The position numbers and the translations under genes are program-made. The notes under the pieces are model-generated. The model had not been told where the DNA came from, made no database searches, and was given only the letters and a program-made list of their open reading frames with translations. DNA of 64,000 nucleotides from Bacteroidota bacterium (GTDB lineage: Bacteria; Bacteroidota; Bacteroidia; Chitinophagales; Chitinophagaceae), in assembly GCA_020161535.1 (NCBI GenBank), contig JAIUNW010000005.1:184016-248015 (forward strand), read 5' to 3'. Below, piece by piece: positions 16,701-26,055 of this stretch (the first letter of the stretch is position 1; the number at the start of each line of letters is the position of its first letter).

Positions 16701-17219
16701 TTATCCATTGAAAACTTTCTTCAATCCCACGTTGCGGGTTTTGGCTACCTGTACCGGCTCACGCAAAGTTGCGAGGGCTTTAAAAGTTGCTTTTACCACG
16801 TTGTGTGGGTTGGCCGAACCAAGGCTCTTAGCCAATACGTCGGTAATACCGGCGCTTTCCAGTACTGCACGCATACTGCCTCCGGCGATTACACCCGTAC
16901 CGTGTGCGGCTGGCTTGATCAGTACTTTAGCAGCACCTTCTTTGGCCAACTGGTCGTGCGGAATAGTACCATGCATCACCGGCACCTTGATCAGGTTCTT
17001 CTTGGCATCTTCAATGCCTTTGGTGATGGCTTCCTGTACTTCCTTCGCCTTACCCAAACCATGACCTACCACTCCCGACTCATTACCTACCACTACAAGG
17101 GCAGAGAAGCTGAATGCACGACCGCCCTTGGTGGTTTTTACCACGCGGTTGATGGCTACGACTTTCTCTTTCAGTTCGAGGTCACCGGCCTTTACTTTGT
17201 TTAACGTTACTTTTGACAT
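16701..17219 (-). CDS. rpsE: 30S ribosomal protein S5
   Basis: The 172-residue protein contains the double-stranded-RNA-binding-like N-terminal domain ([20 protein letters not shown]) and the C-terminal domain with [20 protein letters not shown]5 acts in decoding accuracy and translocation of mRNA. It lies 41 bp after rplR and 19 bp before rpmD in the spc cluster. Confidence 0.97.
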   Translation of the reverse strand: MSKVTLNKVKAGDLELKEKVVAINRVVKTTKGGRAFSFSALVVVGNESGVVGHGLGKAKEVQEAITKGIEDAKKNLIKVPVMHGTIPHDQLAKEGAAKVLIKPAAHGTGVIAGGSMRAVLESAGITDVLAKSLGSANPHNVVKATFKALATLREPVQVAKTRNVGLKKVFNG

Positions 17220-17260
17220 CTATCGCAAAAATTAAGTTGTATTAGAATGTTTGGTGGCGA

Positions 17261-17614
17261 TTAGAATTGTAATCCGCCTTCACGAGCGCCTTCTGCAACT
17301 GCTTTCACCCGGCCATGATAGAGGCTGCTGCCACGATCAAAAACCACTTCTTTCAATCCCAGTTCAGTTGCTTTACGGGCAATCGTTCCACCCAACAATT
17401 TGCTTTTCTCTGTTTTGGTAACTTTCTGCGCAACGATGTCTTTGTCGCGGGTTGAAGCCGCTGCCAGCGTTACCCCATTTTCATCGTCGATCAGCTGTAC
17501 GTATGTGTCAGCATTGCTGCGGAAAACAGACAAGCGAGGCTTTGCCGCCGAACCGCTTACGTTTTTGCGAACGCGGTACTTGATCTTCTGTTTCCTGATT
17601 GCTTTTGAGTTCAT
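17261..17614 (-). CDS. rplR: 50S ribosomal protein L18
   Basis: The 117-residue protein begins MNSKAIRKQKIKYRVRKNVS and carries RLSVFRSNADTYVQLIDDE and the C-terminal VVFDRGSSLYHGRVKAVAEG, typical of L18, which brings 5S rRNA into the 50S subunit. It sits between rplF and rpsE. Confidence 0.97.
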   Translation of the reverse strand: MNSKAIRKQKIKYRVRKNVSGSAAKPRLSVFRSNADTYVQLIDDENGVTLAAASTRDKDIVAQKVTKTEKSKLLGGTIARKATELGLKEVVFDRGSSLYHGRVKAVAEGAREGGLQF

Positions 17615-17660
17615 TGTTGTCTATTTACGTTTTCCGATACTGCCGGAAAGCTTTTATTGT

Positions 17661-18215
17661 TTATTTACCTGCGCTCTTACCAGCTTTCTTCCGCACTACT
17701 TCACCTACGAAGCGAACACCTTTTCCTTTGTACGGCTCTGGCTTGCGGAGGCTGCGCAATTTGGCAGCTACCTGACCAAGCAATTGCTTATCGCTGGATT
17801 CAAGAATGATTTTTGGGTTCTGGCCTTTTTCTGTCAGGGTCGCCACTTTCAGTTCTTTCGGCACTTCGAACACGATATTGTGCGAATAACCCAGGGCCAG
17901 GTCGAGTGTATTACCGGTATTGGCGGCTTTGAAACCCACCCCTACCAGTTCCATCTCTGCTTTAAAGCCGTCGGTAACCCCTTTCACCAGGTTGGCCAAC
18001 AAGGCACGATACAAACCATGCAGCGCACGATGGCGAATCTGGTCTGTCGGGCGATTGATGATGATTTCATTGTTCTCCACCGCAATCGTGATATCACGAT
18101 CGATCGCCTGTTTCAATTCCCCTTTCGGGCCTTTAACGGTTACCACATTGTCTTTTCCCACGGTGATTGTAACGCCTGCAGGAAGTGTAACCGGCTTTTT
18201 ACCTATACGAGACAT
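17661..18215 (-). CDS. rplF: 50S ribosomal protein L6
   Basis: The start is placed at the ATG at 18215, giving MSRIGKKPVTLPAGVTITVG, the conserved L6 beginning. The 18 upstream in-frame codons lack similarity. The protein is 184 residues, with the C-terminal motif GQVAAKLRSLRKPEPYKGKG. It binds near the factor-binding site of the 50S subunit. It lies 85 bp after rpsH, one of the wider gaps in the operon. Confidence 0.96.
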   Translation of the reverse strand: MSRIGKKPVTLPAGVTITVGKDNVVTVKGPKGELKQAIDRDITIAVENNEIIINRPTDQIRHRALHGLYRALLANLVKGVTDGFKAEMELVGVGFKAANTGNTLDLALGYSHNIVFEVPKELKVATLTEKGQNPKIILESSDKQLLGQVAAKLRSLRKPEPYKGKGVRFVGEVVRKKAGKSAGK

Positions 18216-18300
18216 AAAAATAGTTTCTAGTGTATTGTTTATTGTTTCTGGTTCCCTGTCAGCCGGCATAGGACGGCTTAATGGGTCTAAGTCGATCGAC

Positions 18301-18699
18301 TTAGTGAATATAACAGAGTACTTCTCCGCCTACATTCTGGGCCTTGGCTTCTTTGTCTGTCATTACCCCTTTGGAAGTAGACAGGATGGCAATACCCAAT
18401 CCGTTCTTTACCCGACTGATGTCGGCGGGTTTTGAATATTGACGCAGACCCGGACGGCTCACGCGCTCCAGGCTCTGGATAGCGGGCGTTTTGGTGGCCG
18501 GATCGTATTTCAAGGCGATCTTGATCAGCCCTTGCTTATTGTCTTCTTCGAACTTGTACTTCAGGATATATCCTTTCTCGTACAGGATCTCAGTGATACG
18601 CTTTTTCAGGTTGGAAGCCGGAATCTCTACGATGCGGTGACCAGCCATCTGTGCGTTACGTACACGGGTTAAAAAATCTGCTATAGGATCAGTAACCAT
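18301..18699 (-). CDS. rpsH: 30S ribosomal protein S8
   Basis: The 132-residue protein starts MVTDPIADFLTRVRNAQMAG and ends with GLGIAILSTSKGVMTDKEA and GGEVLCYIH, the S8 signature. S8 is a primary 16S rRNA-binding protein and, in enterobacteria, the autoregulator of the spc operon. Whether that holds here is not visible. Confidence 0.97.
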   Translation of the reverse strand: MVTDPIADFLTRVRNAQMAGHRIVEIPASNLKKRITEILYEKGYILKYKFEEDNKQGLIKIALKYDPATKTPAIQSLERVSRPGLRQYSKPADISRVKNGLGIAILSTSKGVMTDKEAKAQNVGGEVLCYIH

Positions 18700-18768
18700 T
18701 GTTCTGCTTTGTTGTCGTTTAAAATATTTTTTACAATGCGATATCCTATCTGATATCTACAAGAGAAA

Positions 18769-19038
18769 TTACCAGCTTGCTTTTGTTACGCCGGGAATTT
18801 TGCCAGCCAATGCCATGTCGCGGAACATTACCCTGCTCAGGCCGAAATAGCGCATATAGCCCTTCGGACGACCAGTGAGCTGGCAACGGTTCTTCAGACG
18901 AACAGGTGAAGCATTCTTAGGCAATGCATCCAGCCCCTGGTAATCACCAGCCGCTTTCAGCGCAGCACGCTTCTCAGCATACTTGGCCACCATTACTTCC
19001 CTTTTTCTTTGTCTGGCTTCAACAGATTTTTTTGCCAT
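18769..19038 (-). CDS. rpsN: 30S ribosomal protein S14 (zinc-independent form)
   Basis: The 89-residue protein starts [20 protein letters not shown] and contains [20 protein letters not shown] and the C-terminal [11 protein letters not shown]. It lacks the CxxC pairs of the short zinc-binding form, so it is the longer zinc-independent type. It lies between rplE and rpsH. Confidence 0.97.
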   Translation of the reverse strand: MAKKSVEARQRKREVMVAKYAEKRAALKAAGDYQGLDALPKNASPVRLKNRCQLTGRPKGYMRYFGLSRVMFRDMALAGKIPGVTKASW

Positions 19039-19075
19039 TTCTTATTTGTTAAAAGTCAAAAAGTGAAAATTTCGC

Positions 19076-19654
19076 TTACGCAGTTTCAGTTTTTTTCATG
19101 TTCCGGAACGGCATACCCATTTCCTTCAACAGCTCATACGCTTCTTCATTGGTCTGCGCCGTTGTTACAAACGTGATATCCAGGCCGGTGATCTTATTCA
19201 CTTTATCGATATCGATTTCAGGGAAAATGATCTGCTCGGTAACACCCAGGGTATAGTTACCACGACCGTCAAATGCTTTCTCACTGATACCTTTAAAGTC
19301 GCGTACACGAGGCAACGAAATCGCGATCAAACGATCGAGAAACTCGTACATATTGTTGCCACGCAGTGTAACCCTTGCCCCAATTGGCATGTTCTTACGC
19401 AGTTTGAAGTTGGAGATGTCTTTTTTAGACATGGTAGCTACTGCTTTCTGACCAGTGATCATTGTCAGCTCTTCCACTGCAATATCAACCAGCTTCTTGT
19501 CAGCAACAGCACCGTTCACCCCCCGGTTCAAACAAATCTTCACCAGCTTGGGCGCCTGCATTACAGTGCTATAGCTGAATTTCTTCATTAAGGCAGGTAC
19601 AACTTCTTTCTTGTACTTATCTGCCAGGCGCGGTGTATATTTTACTGTGCTCAT
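19076..19654 (-). CDS. rplE: 50S ribosomal protein L5
   Basis: The 192-residue protein has typical L5 motifs: [39 protein letters not shown] and the C-terminal [20 protein letters not shown]. It binds 5S rRNA and contacts the P-site tRNA. Its ATG overlaps the rplX stop region by 4 bp, indicating translational coupling. Confidence 0.97.
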   Translation of the reverse strand: MSTVKYTPRLADKYKKEVVPALMKKFSYSTVMQAPKLVKICLNRGVNGAVADKKLVDIAVEELTMITGQKAVATMSKKDISNFKLRKNMPIGARVTLRGNNMYEFLDRLIAISLPRVRDFKGISEKAFDGRGNYTLGVTEQIIFPEIDIDKVNKITGLDITFVTTAQTNEEAYELLKEMGMPFRNMKKTETA

Positions 19655-19989
19655 TTGATTACCTCCCCTGATTTTTTAGCAACACGAACGAGTTTACCGT
19701 TTTCGCGGCTGCGTTTAACTTTGGTAGCGGCGCCGGCTTTGGCGTCCCACAGCATTACATTAGAAATGCTGATCGGTGCTTCCTGCTTCACAATACCACC
19801 CTTGGTGTTCTGTGCAGAAGGCTTGGTGTGTTTGGTGATGATGTTCACCCCCTCCACCACTACACGGGCTTTGTCTACAATCACCTCCAGCACTTTGCGG
19901 GGCTTCTTGAGGTCTTTGTCGTCGCCGGCAATTACCACCACCGAATCGCCTTTTTTAATGCTGTATTTCGCTTTGAATCTTGTGCTCAT
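19651..19989 (-). CDS. rplX: 50S ribosomal protein L24
   Basis: The 112-residue protein has an N-terminal KOW motif ([21 protein letters not shown]) and continues [20 protein letters not shown]. It initiates 50S assembly. It is the first gene after the internal promoter at 20052-20082 and overlaps rplE by 4 bp. Confidence 0.97.
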   Translation of the reverse strand: MSTRFKAKYSIKKGDSVVVIAGDDKDLKKPRKVLEVIVDKARVVVEGVNIITKHTKPSAQNTKGGIVKQEAPISISNVMLWDAKAGAATKVKRSRENGKLVRVAKKSGEVIK

Positions 19990-20051
19990 GTTAGATTCTT
20001 GTTTGTTCTTTTTTCAGTTTTGTTACCAGCCCGTGCTCCCAATCAGGGGCG

Positions 20052-20082
20052 CAAAGGTACGATTATAATACTTCCGGAGCAA
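20052..20082 (-). promoter_or_regulatory. Internal Bacteroidota promoter between rplN and rplX
   Basis: On the minus strand TTG (20082-20080) is followed by exactly 20 nt and then TACCTTTG (20059-20052), matching both Bacteroidota promoter elements. The TTG lies within the last codons of rplN. The expected start of transcription is about 55 bp before rplX. It would allow the rplX-to-secY half to be transcribed separately. Confidence 0.78.
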
Positions 20083-20431
20083 GTGAAATAATCTTCATAT
20101 AACCCTTGTCGCGCAGTTCCCTGGCAACAGGTCCGAAAATACGCGTACCGCGGGGTTCGTCGGAATTGTTCAACAACACCACAGCGTTGTCGTCAAAGCG
20201 GATATATGATCCGTCTTTGCGGCGCAATTTGTTCTTGGTACGAACAATTACCGCTTTGGTAACCGTACCTTTTTTGATACCGCCTGCAGGGATCGCATCC
20301 TTCACAGTCACCACGATCTTGTCGCCGATATGGGCATAATCCTGACCGCTGTTACCCAGTACCCGGATCACCAAAACCTCTTTGGCTCCACTGTTGTCAG
20401 CTACGTTCAATCTGCTTTCTTGCTGGATCAT
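20063..20431 (-). CDS. rplN: 50S ribosomal protein L14
   Basis: The 122-residue protein begins [20 protein letters not shown] and carries [20 protein letters not shown] and the C-terminal [20 protein letters not shown], the L14 signature. It contributes to an intersubunit bridge. Its last codons contain the TTG of the internal promoter. Confidence 0.98.
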   Translation of the reverse strand: MIQQESRLNVADNSGAKEVLVIRVLGNSGQDYAHIGDKIVVTVKDAIPAGGIKKGTVTKAVIVRTKNKLRRKDGSYIRFDDNAVVLLNNSDEPRGTRIFGPVARELRDKGYMKIISLAPEVL

Positions 20432-20469
20432 CTCTTATAGATTTATCTAATGTTATGTAAACAGAGGGA

Positions 20470-20727
20470 TTATTTCACTTTCTCCAGTACCTCTACCAGA
20501 CGCCAGCGTTTTGTTTTGCTGATCGGGCGGGTCTCCATGATCTTGACGGTATCGCCAATGCTGCACTCGTTCTTTTCGTCGTGCGCATGAAAGCTGGTCG
20601 TCTTTTTCAGGAACTTACCGTAGATGGGGTGTTTTACCTTACGTTCAACGGCAACGGTGATGGACTTTTCCATTTTGTTGCTGGTTACAACACCAATCCT
20701 TGTTTTACGCAAATTTCTTTCAGACAT
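20470..20727 (-). CDS. rpsQ: 30S ribosomal protein S17
   Basis: The 85-residue OB-fold protein begins [20 protein letters not shown] and contains [20 protein letters not shown] and [20 protein letters not shown], the S17 signature. It is a primary 16S rRNA binder in standard position between rpmC and rplN. Confidence 0.97.
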   Translation of the reverse strand: MSERNLRKTRIGVVTSNKMEKSITVAVERKVKHPIYGKFLKKTTSFHAHDEKNECSIGDTVKIMETRPISKTKRWRLVEVLEKVK

Positions 20728-20746
20728 TGTTCAATGTTTTAACTAG

Positions 20747-20956
20747 TTAGGCAGAAGCCTTTTTTTGGGTTAACGCGGTTTTCAGCCGGGCCACATCTTT
20801 GCGAAGGCTGCGAATGCTCATGGGATTCTCCAAAGGAGTGATTGCATGGGCGAACTCCAGTTTCTTCAGACGCAATTCGTCTTCCTGGATGCGCGCTTTC
20901 AGGTCTTCTGCACTCAGGTCTTTCAGGCTGTTCACGAAATCCTTATTCTTTGCCAT
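20747..20956 (-). CDS. rpmC: 50S ribosomal protein L29
   Basis: The 69-residue helical protein begins [20 protein letters not shown], with the motif [20 protein letters not shown] and [21 protein letters not shown]29 lies at the polypeptide exit, contacting SRP and trigger factor in other bacteria. It is 19 bp before rpsQ. Confidence 0.96.
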   Translation of the reverse strand: MAKNKDFVNSLKDLSAEDLKARIQEDELRLKKLEFAHAITPLENPMSIRSLRKDVARLKTALTQKKASA

Positions 20957-20984
20957 GGTGGAAATTTTTATGGTTATATCAAAC

Positions 20985-21404
20985 TTATGATTGCAGCTCC
21001 CTGCGGATCACGAATTTGGTTTTGATCGGCAGCTTCTGCGCAGCCAATTCCATGGCGGCTTTCGCTACGTCCTGTGGTACACCGTCGCACTCAAAAAGGA
21101 TACGGCCTGGTTTCACTACCGCCGCCCAATGGTCGGGGTTACCTTTACCTTTACCCATCCTTACTTCGGCAGGCTTGCGGGTAACGATCTTGTCGGGGAA
21201 AATGCGAATCCAAACATTACCTTCTCTTTTCATAGAGCGGGTCATGGCCTGGCGGGCACTTTCGATCTGACGGTCGGTCATCCACACTGTCTCCAGGGCC
21301 TTCAATCCGAACGATCCGAATGACAGGGTTGCACCACGCTTGGCGTCGCCTTTCGTCGGCATCTTCTGCATTTTCCGGTGCTTCGTTCTTTTTGGTTGTA
21401 ACAT
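20985..21404 (-). CDS. rplP: 50S ribosomal protein L16
   Basis: The 139-residue protein begins [20 protein letters not shown], with [20 protein letters not shown], the [20 protein letters not shown] loop and [12 protein letters not shown]. It helps position A-site tRNA. It is 28 bp from each neighbour. Confidence 0.98.
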   Translation of the reverse strand: MLQPKRTKHRKMQKMPTKGDAKRGATLSFGSFGLKALETVWMTDRQIESARQAMTRSMKREGNVWIRIFPDKIVTRKPAEVRMGKGKGNPDHWAAVVKPGRILFECDGVPQDVAKAAMELAAQKLPIKTKFVIRRELQS

Positions 21405-21432
21405 CTTTTATCCTATTAATGCGTTTGTCAAA

Positions 21433-22236
21433 TTAGTTTCTGCTGCGTCCACCACGGTCACCACCGCGGCCGCCACGATCGCCACCTCTTCCGCCACGGT
21501 CACCGCCCCGGCGGTCACCACGATGGTCATCACCACGGTGATCACGACGATCACTCAGTCCGCCACCTTCTTTGCCACCAATGAAATTCGGGTTCAGGTC
21601 GCGCTTGGCCAGTACTTCTCCTTTACAGATCCATACCTTGATACCAATCTTACCATAAACAGTCAGGGCAAATACGTTGGCATAATCAATGTCCATACGA
21701 AGGGTATGCAGCGGGGTACGACCCTGCTTGATTTCTTCGGTACGGGCAATTTCAGCACCACCCAAACGACCGCTTACTTTGATCTTGATACCTTCAGCAC
21801 CCATACGCAGGGCCGAAGCAATCGCCATCTTGATAGCGCGTTTGTAGTTGATACGGTTTTCGATCTGCTTGGCGATGGTATCACCTACAATCATTGCATC
21901 CAGTTCCGGGCGACGGATCTCGAGAATGTTGATCTGCACATCTTCTTTACCGGTCAGCTTCTTCAGTTCCTCCTTAATACGGTCAACCTCATTACCCCCT
22001 TTACCTATGATGATACCAGGTTTGGATGTGTGGATGGTAACGATCAGTTTACCCAGTGTACGCTCAATCACAATCTTGGAGATGCCTCCTTTGTTGATAC
22101 GCGCCATCAGGTAGGTACGGATCTTATGATCTTCGATCAGCTTGGAAGAATAGTCTTTCTTGCTGCCGAACCAGTTGCTTTCCCATCCGCGGATGATTCC
22201 CAACCTTGCACCAATAGGATTTGTTTTCTGACCCAT
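21433..22236 (-). CDS. rpsC: 30S ribosomal protein S3 with an Arg/Gly/Asp-rich C-terminal tail
   Basis: The first ~215 residues are ordinary S3: [20 protein letters not shown], the KH motif [20 protein letters not shown] and [21 protein letters not shown]3 lines the mRNA entry channel and has helicase activity in model bacteria. The last ~50 residues are a low-complexity tail of DHRGD, DRRGG and repeated GGDRGGR units ending GGRSRN, resembling RGG boxes of RNA-binding proteins. The family is usually about 210-250 aa, so at 267 aa this one is extended. The tail could bind rRNA, mRNA leaders or membranes; that is inference. Confidence 0.96.
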   Translation of the reverse strand: MGQKTNPIGARLGIIRGWESNWFGSKKDYSSKLIEDHKIRTYLMARINKGGISKIVIERTLGKLIVTIHTSKPGIIIGKGGNEVDRIKEELKKLTGKEDVQINILEIRRPELDAMIVGDTIAKQIENRINYKRAIKMAIASALRMGAEGIKIKVSGRLGGAEIARTEEIKQGRTPLHTLRMDIDYANVFALTVYGKIGIKVWICKGEVLAKRDLNPNFIGGKEGGGLSDRRDHRGDDHRGDRRGGDRGGRGGDRGGRGGDRGGRSRN

Positions 22237-22264
22237 GTTAGGTATATTAAGTTTTTCGATTCTT

Positions 22265-22600
22265 TTATTTGATATCTACAATAACGGTCACGTGATTGCT
22301 GCGTTTGCGAACACGATAGCCACGACCTTGCGGCGCCGGACGCATCCGCTTCAGTGTTCTGCCGCCATCTACGAAAATGGTTTTTACCACCAGTTTGGTT
22401 TCATCACCACCTTCATTGGCCTGCTTCCAGTTGCTGATGGCGCTAACCACCAGTTTACGCAGGGGAACTGCGGGATGCTTGGCATTGTGCTCCAGGATCG
22501 CCAGGGCTTTCTCTACGTCCATACCACGCACCAGGTCTGCGAGCAAACGCATCTTCCGGGGCGAAGTGGGATAATTATTCAGTTTAGCAACTGCTTCCAT
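22265..22600 (-). CDS. rplV: 50S ribosomal protein L22
   Basis: The 111-residue protein begins [20 protein letters not shown] and has the beta-hairpin/C-terminal region [20 protein letters not shown] and [16 protein letters not shown], which reaches into the peptide exit tunnel. Standard position between rpsS and rpsC. Confidence 0.97.
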   Translation of the reverse strand: MEAVAKLNNYPTSPRKMRLLADLVRGMDVEKALAILEHNAKHPAVPLRKLVVSAISNWKQANEGGDETKLVVKTIFVDGGRTLKRMRPAPQGRGYRVRKRSNHVTVIVDIK

Positions 22601-22642
22601 TGTTATTTCAATTCTTGACCCGCCGCGGCGGACCGTTATTAA

Positions 22643-22912
22643 TTACATTTTCTTGCTTGAGTGTCCTTTGAAGTTGCGGGTAGGTGCAAATTCACCGAGT
22701 TTGTGTCCTACCATGAACTCCGTTACGTATACCGGGATGAACTTGTTGCCATTGTGCACAGCGAAAGTATGTCCCACGAAATCAGGAGAAATAGTAGAGC
22801 GACGGCTCCAGGTTTTGATTACACCTTTTTTGGCTTTGCCATCAGACATATTCAACACCTTCTGCTCCAGTTTTACGTCGATATACGGACCTTTTTTAAT
22901 TGAACGAGCCAT
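22643..22912 (-). CDS. rpsS: 30S ribosomal protein S19
   Basis: The 89-residue protein begins [20 protein letters not shown] and contains the signature [20 protein letters not shown] and [20 protein letters not shown]. It forms a complex with S13 in the head of the 30S subunit. A partial dispersed repeat lies in the 33-bp gap to rplB. Confidence 0.98.
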   Translation of the reverse strand: MARSIKKGPYIDVKLEQKVLNMSDGKAKKGVIKTWSRRSTISPDFVGHTFAVHNGNKFIPVYVTEFMVGHKLGEFAPTRNFKGHSSKKM

Positions 22913-22921
22913 TATTGAGCT

Positions 22922-22948
22922 GGTTTAATGTTTAATGTTTAAGGTTTA
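22922..22948. repeat. Dispersed repeat, half copy C, between rplB and rpsS
   Basis: GGTTTAATGTTTAATGTTTA followed by AGGTTTAA lies in the gap after rplB and supplies the rplB TAA stop (22948-22946). Only one arm is present and the GCTGCCGCG core is absent, so this is a degenerate or half copy. Confidence 0.6.
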
Positions 22949-23779
22949 AGCGAGCTTCTTACCGTTTGAACGCTGGATGATCAGTTTGTCAGAACCTTTA
23001 GACTTTCTTGTCTTCTCACCCTTCGCGTATTTACCAGTACGGCTGCGCGGATGTCCACCGGAAGCGCGACCTTCACCACCACCCATCGGGTGATCAACAG
23101 GGTTCATCGCTACACCACGGTTACGCGGACGAATACCTTTCCACCTGTTTCTACCGGCTTTACCCATGCTCTGCAGGCTGTGGTCACCATTGCTGGCTTC
23201 ACCTACCGTTGCATAACAGTTTACCAATACCTTGCGGAGTTCACCACTCGGCATCTTCAACACGGCATATTTTTCTTCCTTGCTGCTCAGTTGGGCCGAT
23301 GTACCAGCACTGCGGGCCATCTTTGCGCCCTGACCGGGCTGCAATTCGATATTGTGAACAACAGTACCCAACGGCATGTTTTTCAATTGCAAGGCATTGC
23401 CCAGTTCAGGCGCTACCGCATCACCACTTACTACTTCAGCACCTACCTGCAAACCCTGGGGCGCAATAATGTAGCGCTTCTCACCGTCTGCATAGTTCAA
23501 CAGGGCGATAAAAGCAGTACGGTTCGGATCATACTCAATGCTCGCTACTTTCGCAGGAATGTCTTTCTTACTGCGCTTGAAGTCGATCACCCGGTATTGC
23601 TTGGCATGACCACCACCAATGTAGCGCATGCTTCTGCGACCCTGTGCGTTACGGCCACCGGTACGATTCTTCTTTTCCAACAAGCTCTTCTCTGGCGTGT
23701 CGGTAGTAATCTCTGCATATGCATTTCCGATTCTCCAGCGAGTGCCGGCGGTCATCGGTTTGTACTTTCTAACTGGCAT
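22946..23779 (-). CDS. rplB: 50S ribosomal protein L2
   Basis: The 277-residue protein begins [20 protein letters not shown] and has the conserved C-terminal segment [20 protein letters not shown] with the His at the peptidyl-transferase-proximal loop. It is required for subunit association and peptidyl transfer. The last residues KKLA are followed by a stop lying in a repeat element. Confidence 0.98.
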   Translation of the reverse strand: MPVRKYKPMTAGTRWRIGNAYAEITTDTPEKSLLEKKNRTGGRNAQGRRSMRYIGGGHAKQYRVIDFKRSKKDIPAKVASIEYDPNRTAFIALLNYADGEKRYIIAPQGLQVGAEVVSGDAVAPELGNALQLKNMPLGTVVHNIELQPGQGAKMARSAGTSAQLSSKEEKYAVLKMPSGELRKVLVNCYATVGEASNGDHSLQSMGKAGRNRWKGIRPRNRGVAMNPVDHPMGGGEGRASGGHPRSRTGKYAKGEKTRKSKGSDKLIIQRSNGKKLA

Positions 23780-23833
23780 ATTCTTTAGTTTTCGGCTTTA
23801 TCAGCGCCGAGGCTGTAATTATTTACTGTTTAC

Positions 23834-24133
23834 TTATACCGCTCCGTAGAGATCAATTGTTTCACCTTCAGCTACGGTTACCAGCGCTTTTTTATACGCG
23901 GGTTTACGGCCCTGGATAAAACCGGCCTTGGTAAAGCGGGTTTTGTTCTTACCGGGAATCACCGATGTGTTCACGTCTACAACTGTTACGCCGTAGAAGG
24001 ACTCAATCGCTTTCTTGATCTCCAGTTTGTTGGCCTTGCGTGCCACTTTGAACGCGAAACGGCGCAGGCTCTCTTGCTGGGCGTTTGCCTTTTCGGTCAG
24101 AATGGGTTTTATCAGAACTTCAGAAAGTTTCAT
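23834..24133 (-). CDS. rplW: 50S ribosomal protein L23
   Basis: The 99-residue protein begins MKLSEVLIKPILTEKANAQQ and has KLEIKKAIESFYGVTVVDVN and TKAGFIQGRKPAYKKALVTV. L23 docks trigger factor and SRP at the tunnel exit in other bacteria. Standard rplD-rplW-rplB order. Confidence 0.97.
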   Translation of the reverse strand: MKLSEVLIKPILTEKANAQQESLRRFAFKVARKANKLEIKKAIESFYGVTVVDVNTSVIPGKNKTRFTKAGFIQGRKPAYKKALVTVAEGETIDLYGAV

Positions 24134-24160
24134 CTGTATTTCTTTTGAATGCGTTAGTGA

Positions 24161-24793
24161 TTATGCTTCCGTTTCAGCCTCAGTGAACACTTTGGCAGCG
24201 CTTTCGCTCAATACCAACACCTGTGCATTCACGATATCGTAGGTATTCACATCGCTCAGCATGCTACCATTCACGGTTGGAATATTACGCAGGCTCAGGT
24301 AGAGGTTGTCGTTTCCTTCAGGCAGTACGAACAAGGTTTTCTTGCCTTCGATGTTCAGGGCTTTCAGCGCAGCAGTGAAGGATTTTGTTTTGGGAGTTGA
24401 CAGGTTAATGTCTTCCACCACTACAATCGCGTTCTCTTTTGCTTTATACGCCAGTGCACTCATCTTGGCCAGGTCTTTCACCTTGCGGTTCAACTTCAGG
24501 TCGTAACCACGCGGCTTGGGTCCGAAAATGGTACCACCACCCTTATACAAAGGGTTGCGGATATTACCCTTACGAGATCCACCCGTGCCTTTTTGTTTGT
24601 GCAGCTTGCGGCTGGCACCTTTCACTTCCATCCGGGTTTTCACTTTATGTGTACCCTGGCGCTGGGCAGCGAGGTATTGCTTCACAGAAAGATAGATCAC
24701 ATGATCATTGGGCTCGATACCGAAGATTTCTTCGGGCAGTTCCAAGGTTCTACCGGTCTTCTTTCCTTCTATATTTAAAATGTCTACTTGCAT
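24161..24793 (-). CDS. rplD: 50S ribosomal protein L4
   Basis: The 210-residue protein has the extended basic loop QKGTGGSRKGNIRNPLYKGG and the motif IFGPKPRGYDLKLNRKVKDL, typical of L4, which lines the exit tunnel and autoregulates the S10 operon in E. coli. Whether L4 does so here is not known, but the 240-nt leader-like gap before rplC contains an inverted repeat. Confidence 0.97.
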   Translation of the reverse strand: MQVDILNIEGKKTGRTLELPEEIFGIEPNDHVIYLSVKQYLAAQRQGTHKVKTRMEVKGASRKLHKQKGTGGSRKGNIRNPLYKGGGTIFGPKPRGYDLKLNRKVKDLAKMSALAYKAKENAIVVVEDINLSTPKTKSFTAALKALNIEGKKTLFVLPEGNDNLYLSLRNIPTVNGSMLSDVNTYDIVNAQVLVLSESAAKVFTEAETEA

Positions 24794-24813
24794 CTTGCTT
24801 CAGATTAATAGGT

Positions 24814-25431
24814 TTACTTCTGGATATAAACGATAGAACCGATATGACCGGGAACAGAACCGCTCACCAGGATATAGTTTTTCTCAGCAAAAATTTTCAC
24901 CACTTTCAGGCCTTTCATTTTCACGCGGTCATTACCCAAACGGCCAGCCATGCGCATACCCTTCATTACGCGCGATGCGTCTGAAGAGTTACCCAGTGAA
25001 CCTGGTGCACGCTGACGGTCGTGCTGGCCGTGCGAAGCTTCGCCCACACCAGAAAAACCATGGCGTTTAACAACACCCTGAAAACCTTTACCTTTTGATT
25101 GACCTACAACTTCCACCTTATCGCCTTCAGCGAAAATGTCGGTTGTTACTGTCTCACCCAGTGCTTTTTCTATGGAGAAATCGCGAAATTCTTTTACGAA
25201 ACGTTTGGCAGCAGTTTGTGCCTTGGAGAAGTGATTTGTTTCGGCCTTGGTACTGTTCTTTTCTTTTTTGTCGCCGAATGCGAGTTGAAGGGCATTGTAA
25301 CCGTCGGTGTCTTTTGTTTTCACCTGTGTAACAACGCAGGGACCAGCTTCAATGATGGTGCAGGCGGTCTGCTTGCCATCGGGACTGAAAATGCTGGTCA
25401 TGCCGAGCTTTTTGCCAATAATTCCTTTCAT
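24814..25431 (-). CDS. rplC: 50S ribosomal protein L3
   Basis: The 205-residue protein begins [20 protein letters not shown] and has the conserved [20 protein letters not shown] and [20 protein letters not shown]. It is an early 50S assembly protein near the peptidyl-transferase centre. It is separated from rpsJ by 240 bp, whereas the genes after it are spaced 20-54 bp. Confidence 0.98.
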   Translation of the reverse strand: MKGIIGKKLGMTSIFSPDGKQTACTIIEAGPCVVTQVKTKDTDGYNALQLAFGDKKEKNSTKAETNHFSKAQTAAKRFVKEFRDFSIEKALGETVTTDIFAEGDKVEVVGQSKGKGFQGVVKRHGFSGVGEASHGQHDRQRAPGSLGNSSDASRVMKGMRMAGRLGNDRVKMKGLKVVKIFAEKNYILVSGSVPGHIGSIVYIQK

Positions 25432-25526
25432 GTAGTAACCATTTGTGCCGCATGGTTAAAAGGACATTCCTACCCGGCTTCGCACACTTTAATCAGTGTG
25501 ACTTGCATAGAAGGATTTCAATCCCC

Positions 25527-25574
25527 GTTTGCCGTTGACCTTTTCCTTTTATATCGGAAGTACCAACGGTAAAC
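25527..25574. promoter_or_regulatory. Inverted repeat in the rpsJ-rplC gap, possible leader hairpin
   Basis: GTTTGCCGTTG (25527-25537) pairs with CAACGGTAAAC (25564-25574) with one G-U type mismatch around a 26-nt pyrimidine-rich loop. It lies in the unusually long 240-bp gap between rpsJ and rplC. There is no T-run, so it is not a simple terminator. A regulatory role is inference. Confidence 0.4.
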
Positions 25575-25671
25575 AAACCCTGAACGGCTTGTTCATATTT
25601 ATTTTAAAAATCGTCCCCAGCGCTCTTTTGGTCTTTGCAGATTTGAGAGATAGGGATATATCTAAGAACTG

Positions 25672-25977
25672 TTATGCTTTGATCTCTACTTCAACACCTG
25701 AAGGCAGATCGAGCTTGCTCAGCGCATCTACCGTACGGGAAGAAGAAGTATATATGTCCAACAAACGCTTGTGCGTGCTCAGTTGAAATTGCTCGCGCGC
25801 CTTCTTGTTTACGTGCGGGCTGCGCAGAACGGTAAACACTTTCTTGTGGGTGGGCAAAGGAATGGGTCCTGTTACCACGGCACCTGTGCTACGAACGGTT
25901 TTAACGATCTTCTCAGCAGATTTATCTACCAGGTTGTGATCGTAAGACTGCAATTTTATTCTGATTCGCTGTGACAT
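25672..25977 (-). CDS. rpsJ: 30S ribosomal protein S10
   Basis: The 101-residue protein begins [20 protein letters not shown] and contains [20 protein letters not shown] and [20 protein letters not shown], the S10 signature. It heads the S10 cluster and also acts as NusE in antitermination. A near-perfect Bacteroidota promoter lies 32 bp upstream, so transcription starts here rather than from fusA, which is 5.6 kb away. Confidence 0.98.
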   Translation of the reverse strand: MSQRIRIKLQSYDHNLVDKSAEKIVKTVRSTGAVVTGPIPLPTHKKVFTVLRSPHVNKKAREQFQLSTHKRLLDIYTSSSRTVDALSKLDLPSGVEVEIKA

Positions 25978-26008
25978 ACGGGTTATCCCAAAAATTGAAT
26001 TGGGAGTG

Positions 26009-26039
26009 CAAAGGTATGGGTCTTTGCTATTGCTTCCAA
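26009..26039 (-). promoter_or_regulatory. Promoter of the S10 operon
   Basis: On the minus strand TTG (26039-26037), a 20-nt spacer and TACCTTTG (26016-26009) match the Bacteroidota -33/-7 consensus closely. It is 32 bp before the rpsJ ATG, in the 78-bp gap after the DUF4126 gene. Confidence 0.85.
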
Positions 26040-26055
26040 GAGTTCGTGGAAATAT

